A DNA stretch of 64,000 bases from Monomorium pharaonis (taxonomy: Eukaryota > Arthropoda > Insecta > Hymenoptera > Formicidae). Positions 42,807-54,785 of the stretch are shown one piece after another. How positions within the stretch are numbered: position 1 is the stretch's first letter; each line of letters begins with the position of its first letter. A program made the position numbers and the translations under genes. The stretch lies in assembly GCF_013373865.1 (NCBI RefSeq), contig NC_050467.1, positions 28,728,996 through 28,792,995 of the forward strand, written 5' to 3'. The notes under the pieces are model-generated. The model saw only the letters and a list, made by a program, of their open reading frames with translations. It ran no database searches and was not told where the DNA came from.

Positions 42807-45800
42807 ACTACCGTACCGCTACCGCTACGCTACCGCTACCCGCTACCGCTAACCGCTACCGCTACCGCTTACCGCTACCGCTACCGCCCTACCCCCGCTA
42901 CCCCGCTACGTACCGCTACCGCTACCGCTACGCTACGCTACCGCTACGCTACCGCTTACCCGCTACCGCTACCGCTACCGGCCTACGCTCCGCTACCGCT
43001 ACGCTACCGTCTCCGCTACCGCTACCGCTCCCGCTACCGCTACCGCTACCGCTACCGCTACCGCTACCGCTACCGCTACGCTACCGCTACCGCTACCGCT
43101 ACCGCTACCGCTACCGCTACCGCTACCGCTACCGCTACCGCTACCGCTACCGCTACCGCTACCGCTACCGCTACCGCTACCGCTACCGCTACCGCTACCG
43201 CTACCGCTACCGCTACCGCTACCGCTACCGCTACCGCTACCGCTACCGCTACCGCTACCGCTACCGCTACCGCTACCGCTACCGCTACCGCTACCGCTAC
43301 CGCTACCGCTACCGCTACCGCTACCGCTACCGCTACCGCTACCGCTACCGCTACCGCTACCGCTACCGCTACCGCTACCGCTACCGCTACCGCTACCGCT
43401 ACCGCTACCGCTACCGCTACCGCTACCGCTACCGCTACCGCTACCGCTACCGCTACCGCTACCGCTACCGCTACCGCTACCGCTACCGCTACCGCTACCG
43501 CTACCGCTACCGCTACCGCTACCGCTACCGCTACCGCTACCGCTACCGCTACCGCTACCGCTACCGCTACCGCTACCGCTACCGCTACCGCTACCGCTAC
43601 CGCTACCGCTACCGCTACCGCTACCGCTACCGCTACCGCTACCGCTACCGCTACCGCTACCGCTACCGCTACCGCTACCGCTACCGCTACCGCTACCGCT
43701 ACCGCTACCGCTACCGCTACCGCTACCGCTACCGCTACCGCTACCGCTACCGCTACCGCTACCGCTACCGCTACCGCTACCGCTACCGCTACCGCTACCG
43801 CTACCGCTACCGCTACCGCTACCGCTACCGCTACCGCTACCGCTACCGCTACCGCTACCGCTACCGCTACCGCTACCGCTACCGCTACCGCTACCGCTAC
43901 CGCTACCGCTACCGCTACCGCTACCGCTACCGCTACCGCTACCGCTACCGCTACCGCTACCGCTACCGCTACCGCTACCGCTACCGCTACCGCTACCGCT
44001 ACCGCTACCGCTACCGCTACCGCTACCGCTACCGCTACCGCTACCGCTACCGCTACCGCTACCGCTACCGCTACCGCTACCGCTACCGCTACCGCTACCG
44101 CTACCGCTACCGCTACCGCTACCGCTACCGCTACCGCTACCGCTACCGCTACCGCTACCGCTACCGCTACCGCTACCGCTACCGCTACCGCTACCGCTAC
44201 CGCTACCGCTACCGCTACCGCTACCGCTACCGCTACCGCTACCGCTACCGCTACCGCTACCGCTACCGCTACCGCTACCGCTACCGCTACCGCTACCGCT
44301 ACCGCTACCGCTACCGCTACCGCTACCGCTACCGCTACCGCTACCGCTACCGCTACCGCTACCGCTACCGCTACCGCTACCGCTACCGCTACCGCTACCG
44401 CTACCGCTACCGCTACCGCTACCGCTACCGCTACCGCTACCGCTACCGCTACCGCTACCGCTACCGCTACCGCTACCGCTACCGCTACCGCTACCGCTAC
44501 CGCTACCGCTACCGCTACCGCTACCGCTACCGCTACCGCTACCGCTACCGCTACCGCTACCGCTACCGCTACCGCTACCGCTACCGCTACCGCTACCGCT
44601 ACCGCTACCGCTACCGCTACCGCTACCGCTACCGCTACCGCTACCGCTACCGCTACCGCTACCGCTACCGCTACCGCTACCGCTACCGCTACCGCTACCG
44701 CTACCGCTACCGCTACCGCTACCGCTACCGCTACCGCTACCGCTACCGCTACCGCTACCGCTACCGCTACCGCTACCGCTACCGCTACCGCTACCGCTAC
44801 CGCTACCGCTACCGCTACCGCTACCGCTACCGCTACCGCTACCGCTACCGCTACCGCTACCGCTACCGCTACCGCTACCGCTACCGCTACCGCTACCGCT
44901 ACCGCTACCGCTACCGCTACCGCTACCGCTACCGCTACCGCTACCGCTACCGCTACCGCTACCGCTACCGCTACCGCTACCGCTACCGCTACCGCTACCG
45001 CTACCGCTACCGCTACCGCTACCGCTACCGCTACCGCTACCGCTACCGCTACCGCTACCGCTACCGCTACCGCTACCGCTACCGCTACCGCTACCGCTAC
45101 CGCTACCGCTACCGCTACCGCTACCGCTACCGCTACCGCTACCGCTACCGCTACCGCTACCGCTACCGCTACCGCTACCGCTACCGCTACCGCTACCGCT
45201 ACCGCTACCGCTACCGCTACCGCTACCGCTACCGCTACCGCTACCGCTACCGCTACCGCTACCGCTACCGCTACCGCTACCGCTACCGCTACCGCTACCG
45301 CTACCGCTACCGCTACCGCTACCGCTACCGCTACCGCTACCGCTACCGCTACCGCTACCGCTACCGCTACCGCTACCGCTACCGCTACCGCTACCGCTAC
45401 CGCTACCGCTACCGCTACCGCTACCGCTACCGCTACCGCTACCGCTACCGCTACCGCTACCGCTACCGCTACCGCTACCGCTACCGCTACCGCTACCGCT
45501 ACCGCTACCGCTACCGCTACCGCTACCGCTACCGCTACCGCTACCGCTACCGCTACCGCTACCGCTACCGCTACCGCTACCGCTACCGCTACCGCTACCG
45601 CTACCGCTACCGCTACCGCTACCGCTACCGCTACCGCTACCGCTACCGCTACCGCTACCGCTACCGCTACCGCTACCGCTACCGCTACCGCTACCGCTAC
45701 CGCTACCGCTACCGCTACCGCTACCGCTACCGCTACCGCTACCGCTACCGCTACCGCTACCGCTACCGCTACCGCTACCGCTACCGCTACCGCTACCGCT

Positions 45801-48800
45801 ACCGCTACCGCTACCGCTACCGCTACCGCTACCGCTACCGCTACCGCTACCGCTACCGCTACCGCTACCGCTACCGCTACCGCTACCGCTACCGCTACCG
45901 CTACCGCTACCGCTACCGCTACCGCTACCGCTACCGCTACCGCTACCGCTACCGCTACCGCTACCGCTACCGCTACCGCTACCGCTACCGCTACCGCTAC
46001 CGCTACCGCTACCGCTACCGCTACCGCTACCGCTACCGCTACCGCTACCGCTACCGCTACCGCTACCGCTACCGCTACCGCTACCGCTACCGCTACCGCT
46101 ACCGCTACCGCTACCGCTACCGCTACCGCTACCGCTACCGCTACCGCTACCGCTACCGCTACCGCTACCGCTACCGCTACCGCTACCGCTACCGCTACCG
46201 CTACCGCTACCGCTACCGCTACCGCTACCGCTACCGCTACCGCTACCGCTACCGCTACCGCTACCGCTACCGCTACCGCTACCGCTACCGCTACCGCTAC
46301 CGCTACCGCTACCGCTACCGCTACCGCTACCGCTACCGCTACCGCTACCGCTACCGCTACCGCTACCGCTACCGCTACCGCTACCGCTACCGCTACCGCT
46401 ACCGCTACCGCTACCGCTACCGCTACCGCTACCGCTACCGCTACCGCTACCGCTACCGCTACCGCTACCGCTACCGCTACCGCTACCGCTACCGCTACCG
46501 CTACCGCTACCGCTACCGCTACCGCTACCGCTACCGCTACCGCTACCGCTACCGCTACCGCTACCGCTACCGCTACCGCTACCGCTACCGCTACCGCTAC
46601 CGCTACCGCTACCGCTACCGCTACCGCTACCGCTACCGCTACCGCTACCGCTACCGCTACCGCTACCGCTACCGCTACCGCTACCGCTACCGCTACCGCT
46701 ACCGCTACCGCTACCGCTACCGCTACCGCTACCGCTACCGCTACCGCTACCGCTACCGCTACCGCTACCGCTACCGCTACCGCTACCGCTACCGCTACCG
46801 CTACCGCTACCGCTACCGCTACCGCTACCGCTACCGCTACCGCTACCGCTACCGCTACCGCTACCGCTACCGCTACCGCTACCGCTACCGCTACCGCTAC
46901 CGCTACCGCTACCGCTACCGCTACCGCTACCGCTACCGCTACCGCTACCGCTACCGCTACCGCTACCGCTACCGCTACCGCTACCGCTACCGCTACCGCT
47001 ACCGCTACCGCTACCGCTACCGCTACCGCTACCGCTACCGCTACCGCTACCGCTACCGCTACCGCTACCGCTACCGCTACCGCTACCGCTACCGCTACCG
47101 CTACCGCTACCGCTACCGCTACCGCTACCGCTACCGCTACCGCTACCGCTACCGCTACCGCTACCGCTACCGCTACCGCTACCGCTACCGCTACCGCTAC
47201 CGCTACCGCTACCGCTACCGCTACCGCTACCGCTACCGCTACCGCTACCGCTACCGCTACCGCTACCGCTACCGCTACCGCTACCGCTACCGCTACCGCT
47301 ACCGCTACCGCTACCGCTACCGCTACCGCTACCGCTACCGCTACCGCTACCGCTACCGCTACCGCTACCGCTACCGCTACCGCTACCGCTACCGCTACCG
47401 CTACCGCTACCGCTACCGCTACCGCTACCGCTACCGCTACCGCTACCGCTACCGCTACCGCTACCGCTACCGCTACCGCTACCGCTACCGCTACCGCTAC
47501 CGCTACCGCTACCGCTACCGCTACCGCTACCGCTACCGCTACCGCTACCGCTACCGCTACCGCTACCGCTACCGCTACCGCTACCGCTACCGCTACCGCT
47601 ACCGCTACCGCTACCGCTACCGCTACCGCTACCGCTACCGCTACCGCTACCGCTACCGCTACCGCTACCGCTACCGCTACCGCTACCGCTACCGCTACCG
47701 CTACCGCTACCGCTACCGCTACCGCTACCGCTACCGCTACCGCTACCGCTACCGCTACCGCTACCGCTACCGCTACCGCTACCGCTACCGCTACCGCTAC
47801 CGCTACCGCTACCGCTACCGCTACCGCTACCGCTACCGCTACCGCTACCGCTACCGCTACCGCTACCGCTACCGCTACCGCTACCGCTACCGCTACCGCT
47901 ACCGCTACCGCTACCGCTACCGCTACCGCTACCGCTACCGCTACCGCTACCGCTACCGCTACCGCTACCGCTACCGCTACCGCTACCGCTACCGCTACCG
48001 CTACCGCTACCGCTACCGCTACCGCTACCGCTACCGCTACCGCTACCGCTACCGCTACCGCTACCGCTACCGCTACCGCTACCGCTACCGCTACCGCTAC
48101 CGCTACCGCTACCGCTACCGCTACCGCTACCGCTACCGCTACCGCTACCGCTACCGCTACCGCTACCGCTACCGCTACCGCTACCGCTACCGCTACCGCT
48201 ACCGCTACCGCTACCGCTACCGCTACCGCTACCGCTACCGCTACCGCTACCGCTACCGCTACCGCTACCGCTACCGCTACCGCTACCGCTACCGCTACCG
48301 CTACCGCTACCGCTACCGCTACCGCTACCGCTACCGCTACCGCTACCGCTACCGCTACCGCTACCGCTACCGCTACCGCTACCGCTACCGCTACCGCTAC
48401 CGCTACCGCTACCGCTACCGCTACCGCTACCGCTACCGCTACCGCTACCGCTACCGCTACCGCTACCGCTACCGCTACCGCTACCGCTACCGCTACCGCT
48501 ACCGCTACCGCTACCGCTACCGCTACCGCTACCGCTACCGCTACCGCTACCGCTACCGCTACCGCTACCGCTACCGCTACCGCTACCGCTACCGCTACCG
48601 CTACCGCTACCGCTACCGCTACCGCTACCGCTACCGCTACCGCTACCGCTACCGCTACCGCTACCGCTACCGCTACCGCTACCGCTACCGCTACCGCTAC
48701 CGCTACCGCTACCGCTACCGCTACCGCTACCGCTACCGCTACCGCTACCGCTACCGCTACCGCTACCGCTACCGCTACCGCTACCGCTACCGCTACCGCT

Positions 48801-51800
48801 ACCGCTACCGCTACCGCTACCGCTACCGCTACCGCTACCGCTACCGCTACCGCTACCGCTACCGCTACCGCTACCGCTACCGCTACCGCTACCGCTACCG
48901 CTACCGCTACCGCTACCGCTACCGCTACCGCTACCGCTACCGCTACCGCTACCGCTACCGCTACCGCTACCGCTACCGCTACCGCTACCGCTACCGCTAC
49001 CGCTACCGCTACCGCTACCGCTACCGCTACCGCTACCGCTACCGCTACCGCTACCGCTACCGCTACCGCTACCGCTACCGCTACCGCTACCGCTACCGCT
49101 ACCGCTACCGCTACCGCTACCGCTACCGCTACCGCTACCGCTACCGCTACCGCTACCGCTACCGCTACCGCTACCGCTACCGCTACCGCTACCGCTACCG
49201 CTACCGCTACCGCTACCGCTACCGCTACCGCTACCGCTACCGCTACCGCTACCGCTACCGCTACCGCTACCGCTACCGCTACCGCTACCGCTACCGCTAC
49301 CGCTACCGCTACCGCTACCGCTACCGCTACCGCTACCGCTACCGCTACCGCTACCGCTACCGCTACCGCTACCGCTACCGCTACCGCTACCGCTACCGCT
49401 ACCGCTACCGCTACCGCTACCGCTACCGCTACCGCTACCGCTACCGCTACCGCTACCGCTACCGCTACCGCTACCGCTACCGCTACCGCTACCGCTACCG
49501 CTACCGCTACCGCTACCGCTACCGCTACCGCTACCGCTACCGCTACCGCTACCGCTACCGCTACCGCTACCGCTACCGCTACCGCTACCGCTACCGCTAC
49601 CGCTACCGCTACCGCTACCGCTACCGCTACCGCTACCGCTACCGCTACCGCTACCGCTACCGCTACCGCTACCGCTACCGCTACCGCTACCGCTACCGCT
49701 ACCGCTACCGCTACCGCTACCGCTACCGCTACCGCTACCGCTACCGCTACCGCTACCGCTACCGCTACCGCTACCGCTACCGCTACCGCTACCGCTACCG
49801 CTACCGCTACCGCTACCGCTACCGCTACCGCTACCGCTACCGCTACCGCTACCGCTACCGCTACCGCTACCGCTACCGCTACCGCTACCGCTACCGCTAC
49901 CGCTACCGCTACCGCTACCGCTACCGCTACCGCTACCGCTACCGCTACCGCTACCGCTACCGCTACCGCTACCGCTACCGCTACCGCTACCGCTACCGCT
50001 ACCGCTACCGCTACCGCTACCGCTACCGCTACCGCTACCGCTACCGCTACCGCTACCGCTACCGCTACCGCTACCGCTACCGCTACCGCTACCGCTACCG
50101 CTACCGCTACCGCTACCGCTACCGCTACCGCTACCGCTACCGCTACCGCTACCGCTACCGCTACCGCTACCGCTACCGCTACCGCTACCGCTACCGCTAC
50201 CGCTACCGCTACCGCTACCGCTACCGCTACCGCTACCGCTACCGCTACCGCTACCGCTACCGCTACCGCTACCGCTACCGCTACCGCTACCGCTACCGCT
50301 ACCGCTACCGCTACCGCTACCGCTACCGCTACCGCTACCGCTACCGCTACCGCTACCGCTACCGCTACCGCTACCGCTACCGCTACCGCTACCGCTACCG
50401 CTACCGCTACCGCTACCGCTACCGCTACCGCTACCGCTACCGCTACCGCTACCGCTACCGCTACCGCTACCGCTACCGCTACCGCTACCGCTACCGCTAC
50501 CGCTACCGCTACCGCTACCGCTACCGCTACCGCTACCGCTACCGCTACCGCTACCGCTACCGCTACCGCTACCGCTACCGCTACCGCTACCGCTACCGCT
50601 ACCGCTACCGCTACCGCTACCGCTACCGCTACCGCTACCGCTACCGCTACCGCTACCGCTACCGCTACCGCTACCGCTACCGCTACCGCTACCGCTACCG
50701 CTACCGCTACCGCTACCGCTACCGCTACCGCTACCGCTACCGCTACCGCTACCGCTACCGCTACCGCTACCGCTACCGCTACCGCTACCGCTACCGCTAC
50801 CGCTACCGCTACCGCTACCGCTACCGCTACCGCTACCGCTACCGCTACCGCTACCGCTACCGCTACCGCTACCGCTACCGCTACCGCTACCGCTACCGCT
50901 ACCGCTACCGCTACCGCTACCGCTACCGCTACCGCTACCGCTACCGCTACCGCTACCGCTACCGCTACCGCTACCGCTACCGCTACCGCTACCGCTACCG
51001 CTACCGCTACCGCTACCGCTACCGCTACCGCTACCGCTACCGCTACCGCTACCGCTACCGCTACCGCTACCGCTACCGCTACCGCTACCGCTACCGCTAC
51101 CGCTACCGCTACCGCTACCGCTACCGCTACCGCTACCGCTACCGCTACCGCTACCGCTACCGCTACCGCTACCGCTACCGCTACCGCTACCGCTACCGCT
51201 ACCGCTACCGCTACCGCTACCGCTACCGCTACCGCTACCGCTACCGCTACCGCTACCGCTACCGCTACCGCTACCGCTACCGCTACCGCTACCGCTACCG
51301 CTACCGCTACCGCTACCGCTACCGCTACCGCTACCGCTACCGCTACCGCTACCGCTACCGCTACCGCTACCGCTACCGCTACCGCTACCGCTACCGCTAC
51401 CGCTACCGCTACCGCTACCGCTACCGCTACCGCTACCGCTACCGCTACCGCTACCGCTACCGCTACCGCTACCGCTACCGCTACCGCTACCGCTACCGCT
51501 ACCGCTACCGCTACCGCTACCGCTACCGCTACCGCTACCGCTACCGCTACCGCTACCGCTACCGCTACCGCTACCGCTACCGCTACCGCTACCGCTACCG
51601 CTACCGCTACCGCTACCGCTACCGCTACCGCTACCGCTACCGCTACCGCTACCTACCGCTACCGCTACCGCTACCGCTACCGCTACCGCTACCGCTACCG
51701 CTACCGCTACCGCTACCGCTACCGCTACGCTACCGCTACCGCTACCGCTACCGCTACCGCTACCGCTACCGCTACCGCTACCGCTACCGCTACCGCTACC

Positions 51801-52012
51801 GCTACCGCTACCTACCGCTACCGCTACCGCTACCGCTACCGCTACCGCTACCGCTACCGCTACCGCTACCGCTACCGCTACCGCTACCGCTACCGCTACC
51901 GCTACCGCTACCGCTACCGCTACCGCTACCGCTACCGCTACCGCTACCGCTACCGCTACCGCTACCGCTACCGCTACCGCTACTACTACGACTACCACTA
52001 CTGCTACTACTA
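42807..52012. repeat. giant (CTACCG)n hexanucleotide array
   Basis: From 43081 to about 51653 I read an unbroken run of roughly 1,430 perfect CTACCG units. The edges (42807-43080 and 51654-51983) contain single-base losses such as CTACGCTACCG and CTACCTACCG, and 51984-52012 decays into CTA triplets. All three plus-strand frames lack stops and two minus frames do too, which explains a spurious 2,999-codon ORF. The array is internal to the hAT element, between transposase and right TIR. The true length may differ from the assembled one. Confidence 0.95.
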
Positions 52013-52177
52013 ATCCATTTACTTACCTATTACTTACCATATTACGTCCTCTCTGCTCCTTGAGGTAGTTAGAGTATTGGGGCCCGCCAAAACTAAGCGC
52101 CCAGAACGTACGTAACTGTATTTGCCATCCATCGCACATGCGCGACTTAGCCCATGGAGGGGGGTCTGGCAGCACTG

Positions 52178-52270
52178 GGTATGATTACAATAACGCCATC
52201 TAAGTCTGACCAAAACGCTTGGTTGTTCTGCGCATTGACCAGTCAATCCTAGGAATGCCTGCGCTATGGA
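52178..52270. repeat. partial copy of the 37539 MITE end
   Basis: After the TSD, TCTGACCAAAACGCTTGGTT then GCGCATTGACCAGTCAATCC repeats the right end of the 37539 MITE in direct orientation. So two such ends flanked the site where the hAT landed. Confidence 0.65.
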
Positions 52271-52892
52271 CTTTGATATTGAGTCATAATATTTATATAT
52301 AACTTATAACTTTCTCCCTATGCCTGTTTATTTGTATCTCTCTTTCTCTTTCTCTTTTTCTTTTTGTTTACTTTATTTTATTTTCTAATTTTTGAGTGAT
52401 ATATTAATTTTTTTTTTCTGTTTCTAATAGGAAAATATTCAGATAGTGATTTATCAGATTATATATTAAATACAAGTTTAAGCAGCTCTAGTGAGAGTAC
52501 AATCAATGTGCCAAAAAAACAGAAGAATCAAACGTGTAAATAAGTGATTATTACATTATATGCGTCAAGATTCTATTCGATCATTATTTTATTAATGAGT
52601 ATATTTGTATTTCAGCCCGTAAAACATATCAAAAGAAAACACGATGGACGGATAAAGAAATAAGTGATGCAACAATGCATTTTTCAAAATATCTGCGTAA
52701 AGGAAAACTGCTACCTTTATCAGAAATAGATAAAATTAAAATGACATACAATGTGTTATGCGATAGAAAACCAGATGTAATAAAGACCTGGTTACATAAT
52801 CAATTAAAAAAAAAAAAATTTTTTTTTTAAACAAAACATATGCATTCATAATTTACTTAAATTTTATTTTATTTTATAAGGCAGCGGATTTT

Positions 52893-53210
52893 CCGTAGGA
52901 AAAAATTATGCAAAAATTACTGCACAAAAAATTGAATATTTTTGTACATGAATTTCTGCAGTTTTTATAGATTTTTGTACAAAGTTTTCGCCTTTAGAAT
53001 TTTTCTATAGAATATTTTACAGAATTTTATGTAATGTTTTCTGAAGTTTTTTGTGTTCAGAAAAAATTACATAAAATTCTGCAAAATATTCTGCAGAAAA
53101 ATTCTGAAGGCGAAAACTTTGTACAAAAATCTATAAAAATTGCAGAAATTCATGCACAAGAATATTCAATTTTTTGTGCAGTAATTTTTGCATAATTTTT
53201 TTCTATGGGT
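52893..53210. mobile_element. foldback MITE of 318 bp
   Basis: GTAGGAAAAAATTATGCAAA and ACTGCACAAAAAATTGAATA at the left are mirrored at 53210-53120. Arms of about 150 bp, near-perfect, no ORF. It starts about 65 bp after the stop of the gene ending at 52828. Confidence 0.8.
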
Positions 53211-53661
53211 TCAAAGCTATATCTCATTAAATTCTTATTTCTTTTTAGATTTTAAAGAAGGTTTAACGTTTATGTTATTCATGATTAAAAATATGTTTGT
53301 TTTTCTTTCGCATGTTAGACATCAAAATTGTTTTGCAATTTACTATCTTCCTTAATATTTTTGCAATTATTTGTTTAAATATTATATTTAAATTTTGTCC
53401 TTATGTTGAAATATGATTTTTGATATTACATTACATATTTAAAAGATATATTTATTATAAAAATATATGTAAAAAAATTAATAAAAATTAAAACATTTGT
53501 TTTTATATATTACTTTCACTTATGTTTTCATAAAAATATAAAAATTCGATACAGCGTTTAATTATTATGTTTATGCGTCTATGCAACATTTGAACACAAT
53601 TCTCTTATTGGTATAAAAATTATTTAAATTTTATTTATGTGCAAATTTAATGAAGGAGCAT
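53211..53661. other. AT-rich spacer
   Basis: No feature seen. Confidence 0.5.
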
Positions 53662-53805
53662 TGTTACGTCCTGGAGGAGGGGGGAAGTGACCGGGGCCGA
53701 GCGTAACCCGTGGTTCCCCAGGAGCGTAACTGTTTGTGAGTTTGTGGGTAAAAGAAAAAAAAAATTGGATCCGGTTATAGAATATATTTTCTTTTATTAT
53801 TTTTA

Positions 53806-54315
53806 TTATTGTTCTCTCGCTTGTTTTCTTCTTTTAAGAGGTGGTGCTCCTTCGAGGGGCTTGAGAAGCCTTTTATAAGCTTCTATGGATCGAGGGGTCG
53901 CCTTGCCGGATAAGGCGAATTTCGGGAGCGTCCCGACGAAGGCCTCGTCGCTTGTTATGCGGGGGCCTTGCCGCAGGGGTGGACGGGCCTGGCGGTCCAC
54001 CTTTGCGGGACGCGTGGGAGCTCGTATAGGGGCGGTGTCGGTCCCTGGGGGTAGCCGGGGCGGCGGGCGCCTAAAGGGAGCGAGGTTTGGTGGTGGTGCG
54101 TTATGGCAGGGTGGTGCCGGGGCCACTAGTCGGGTGCAGGGGGTAGGCTGTGGAGGCGGCAGCTCAAACGGGCCCGGTGATCCGTGGGGTCTCGGGGAGG
54201 CGTCGGGGGGCGGAGGTCGATCGAAGATGCGAGGATCGAACGTTCCAGCCTCGATGAGACGCCATTTTAACCGCTTGATCTGCCGCTTCCTTCCCCCTCG
54301 GCGAGACCGTGGCAT
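53806..54315 (-). CDS. intact 169-aa ORF inside the long LTR
   Basis: Starts MPRSRRGGRKRQIKRLKWRL: a strongly basic N-terminus, then a conserved GTFDPRIFD, a Pro-rich middle (residues ~34-105), and a C-terminal part ITSDEAFVGTLPKFALSGKA with a predicted short helix (EAYKRLLKPL). Homologous to the broken frame at 13729-14236, whose N- and C-terminal segments are conserved at the protein level. It is sense to the LTR, 3.6 kb downstream of the TATA as assembled, or about 1.4 kb without the nested LINE. I do not recognise the family. It could be an accessory protein or a leftover capsid or nucleocapsid piece. GC-rich composition could also keep a non-coding frame open by chance. Confidence 0.45.
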   Translation of the reverse strand: MPRSRRGGRKRQIKRLKWRLIEAGTFDPRIFDRPPPPDASPRPHGSPGPFELPPPQPTPCTRLVAPAPPCHNAPPPNLAPFRRPPPRLPPGTDTAPIRAPTRPAKVDRQARPPLRQGPRITSDEAFVGTLPKFALSGKATPRSIEAYKRLLKPLEGAPPLKRRKQAREQ

Positions 54316-54745
54316 GATGTCGCACTGTTTGGTTGTAAACCGATTTTATTAAAAGAGCCCATGATTATATAAAAGACACGTGTCAGGCAGGTAAATTTTT
54401 TAATAAGTGAGTGTGGTAAGAGTCATGTAATTTGTGTAATGTTCCTCTCTTTCTCTTTGTTAATATTTATTTCCCTTTCTTTTAGTTTTTAAGAAATATT
54501 TTAATAGGCGTAATTTAGATGAGAAACCGAGTCAATCTGCCTAGTTTTGTAATAGTATGAGTCCGTGGGGATAAAGCGCCCAAATAGGCGAGCCCATTGC
54601 CCATGGAGTAGGGAGGGGAGTGTGGGGGATAAGCGCCCTAGTGGGCAGCCCGTACCATCCCACGGAGTGTAAGCCAGAGATCGACTCGGATTCTATTCTT
54701 ACCCGTCTTGTTCGGTTTCACACGGACGCGGACCAAGAGTATGTG

Positions 54746-54780
<35 letters not shown>

Positions 54781-54785
<5 letters not shown>

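Larger units (their letters stand above)
37759..52177 (-). mobile_element. 14.4-kb hAT transposon
   Basis: Left end CAGAGCTGCCAGA and right end TCTGGCAGCACTG form imperfect TIRs. The perfect 8-bp TSD GGTATGAT (37751-37758 and 52178-52185) is diagnostic of hAT. It contains a minus-strand hAT transposase, a 2.0-kb solo LTR inside that gene, and about 9.2 kb of a hexanucleotide array between the transposase 5' end and the right TIR. Without these the element is about 3.2 kb, normal for hAT. Confidence 0.92.
37011..52828 (+). pseudogene. accessory-type gene with basic region and helical C-terminal domain
   Basis: Exons with AG/GT borders lie at 37011-37196, 37300-37350, 52431-about 52535 and 52616-52828. 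They encode a very Lys-rich segment (KKKNKIKKKEQKVKQK), a Ser/Asp-rich stretch (YSDSDLSDYILNTSLSSSS) and a C-terminal domain of about 60 residues: TRWTDKEISDATMHFSKYL, then KPDVIKTWLHNQLKK. Such W..KE/IKTW helical tails occur at the C-termini of transposon-associated proteins in insects; I do not know a formal name. Any 5' exons upstream of 37011 are not identified. The third intron is 15 kb because an hAT element inserted in it, so splicing may still be possible. It could belong to the same transposon system as the other accessory genes. No in-frame stop is obvious in the exons seen. Confidence 0.45.

Noticed and set aside
42999..51998. 2,999-codon open frame of Gly-Ser and Val-Ala repeats
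   Set aside because: It is the hexamer array read on the minus strand; frame switches at array defects change GS to VA, and there is no domain or gene context.
42807..52012. Telomeric repeat
   Set aside because: The unit CTACCG is not TTAGG or a variant of it, and both ends lie inside an hAT element.
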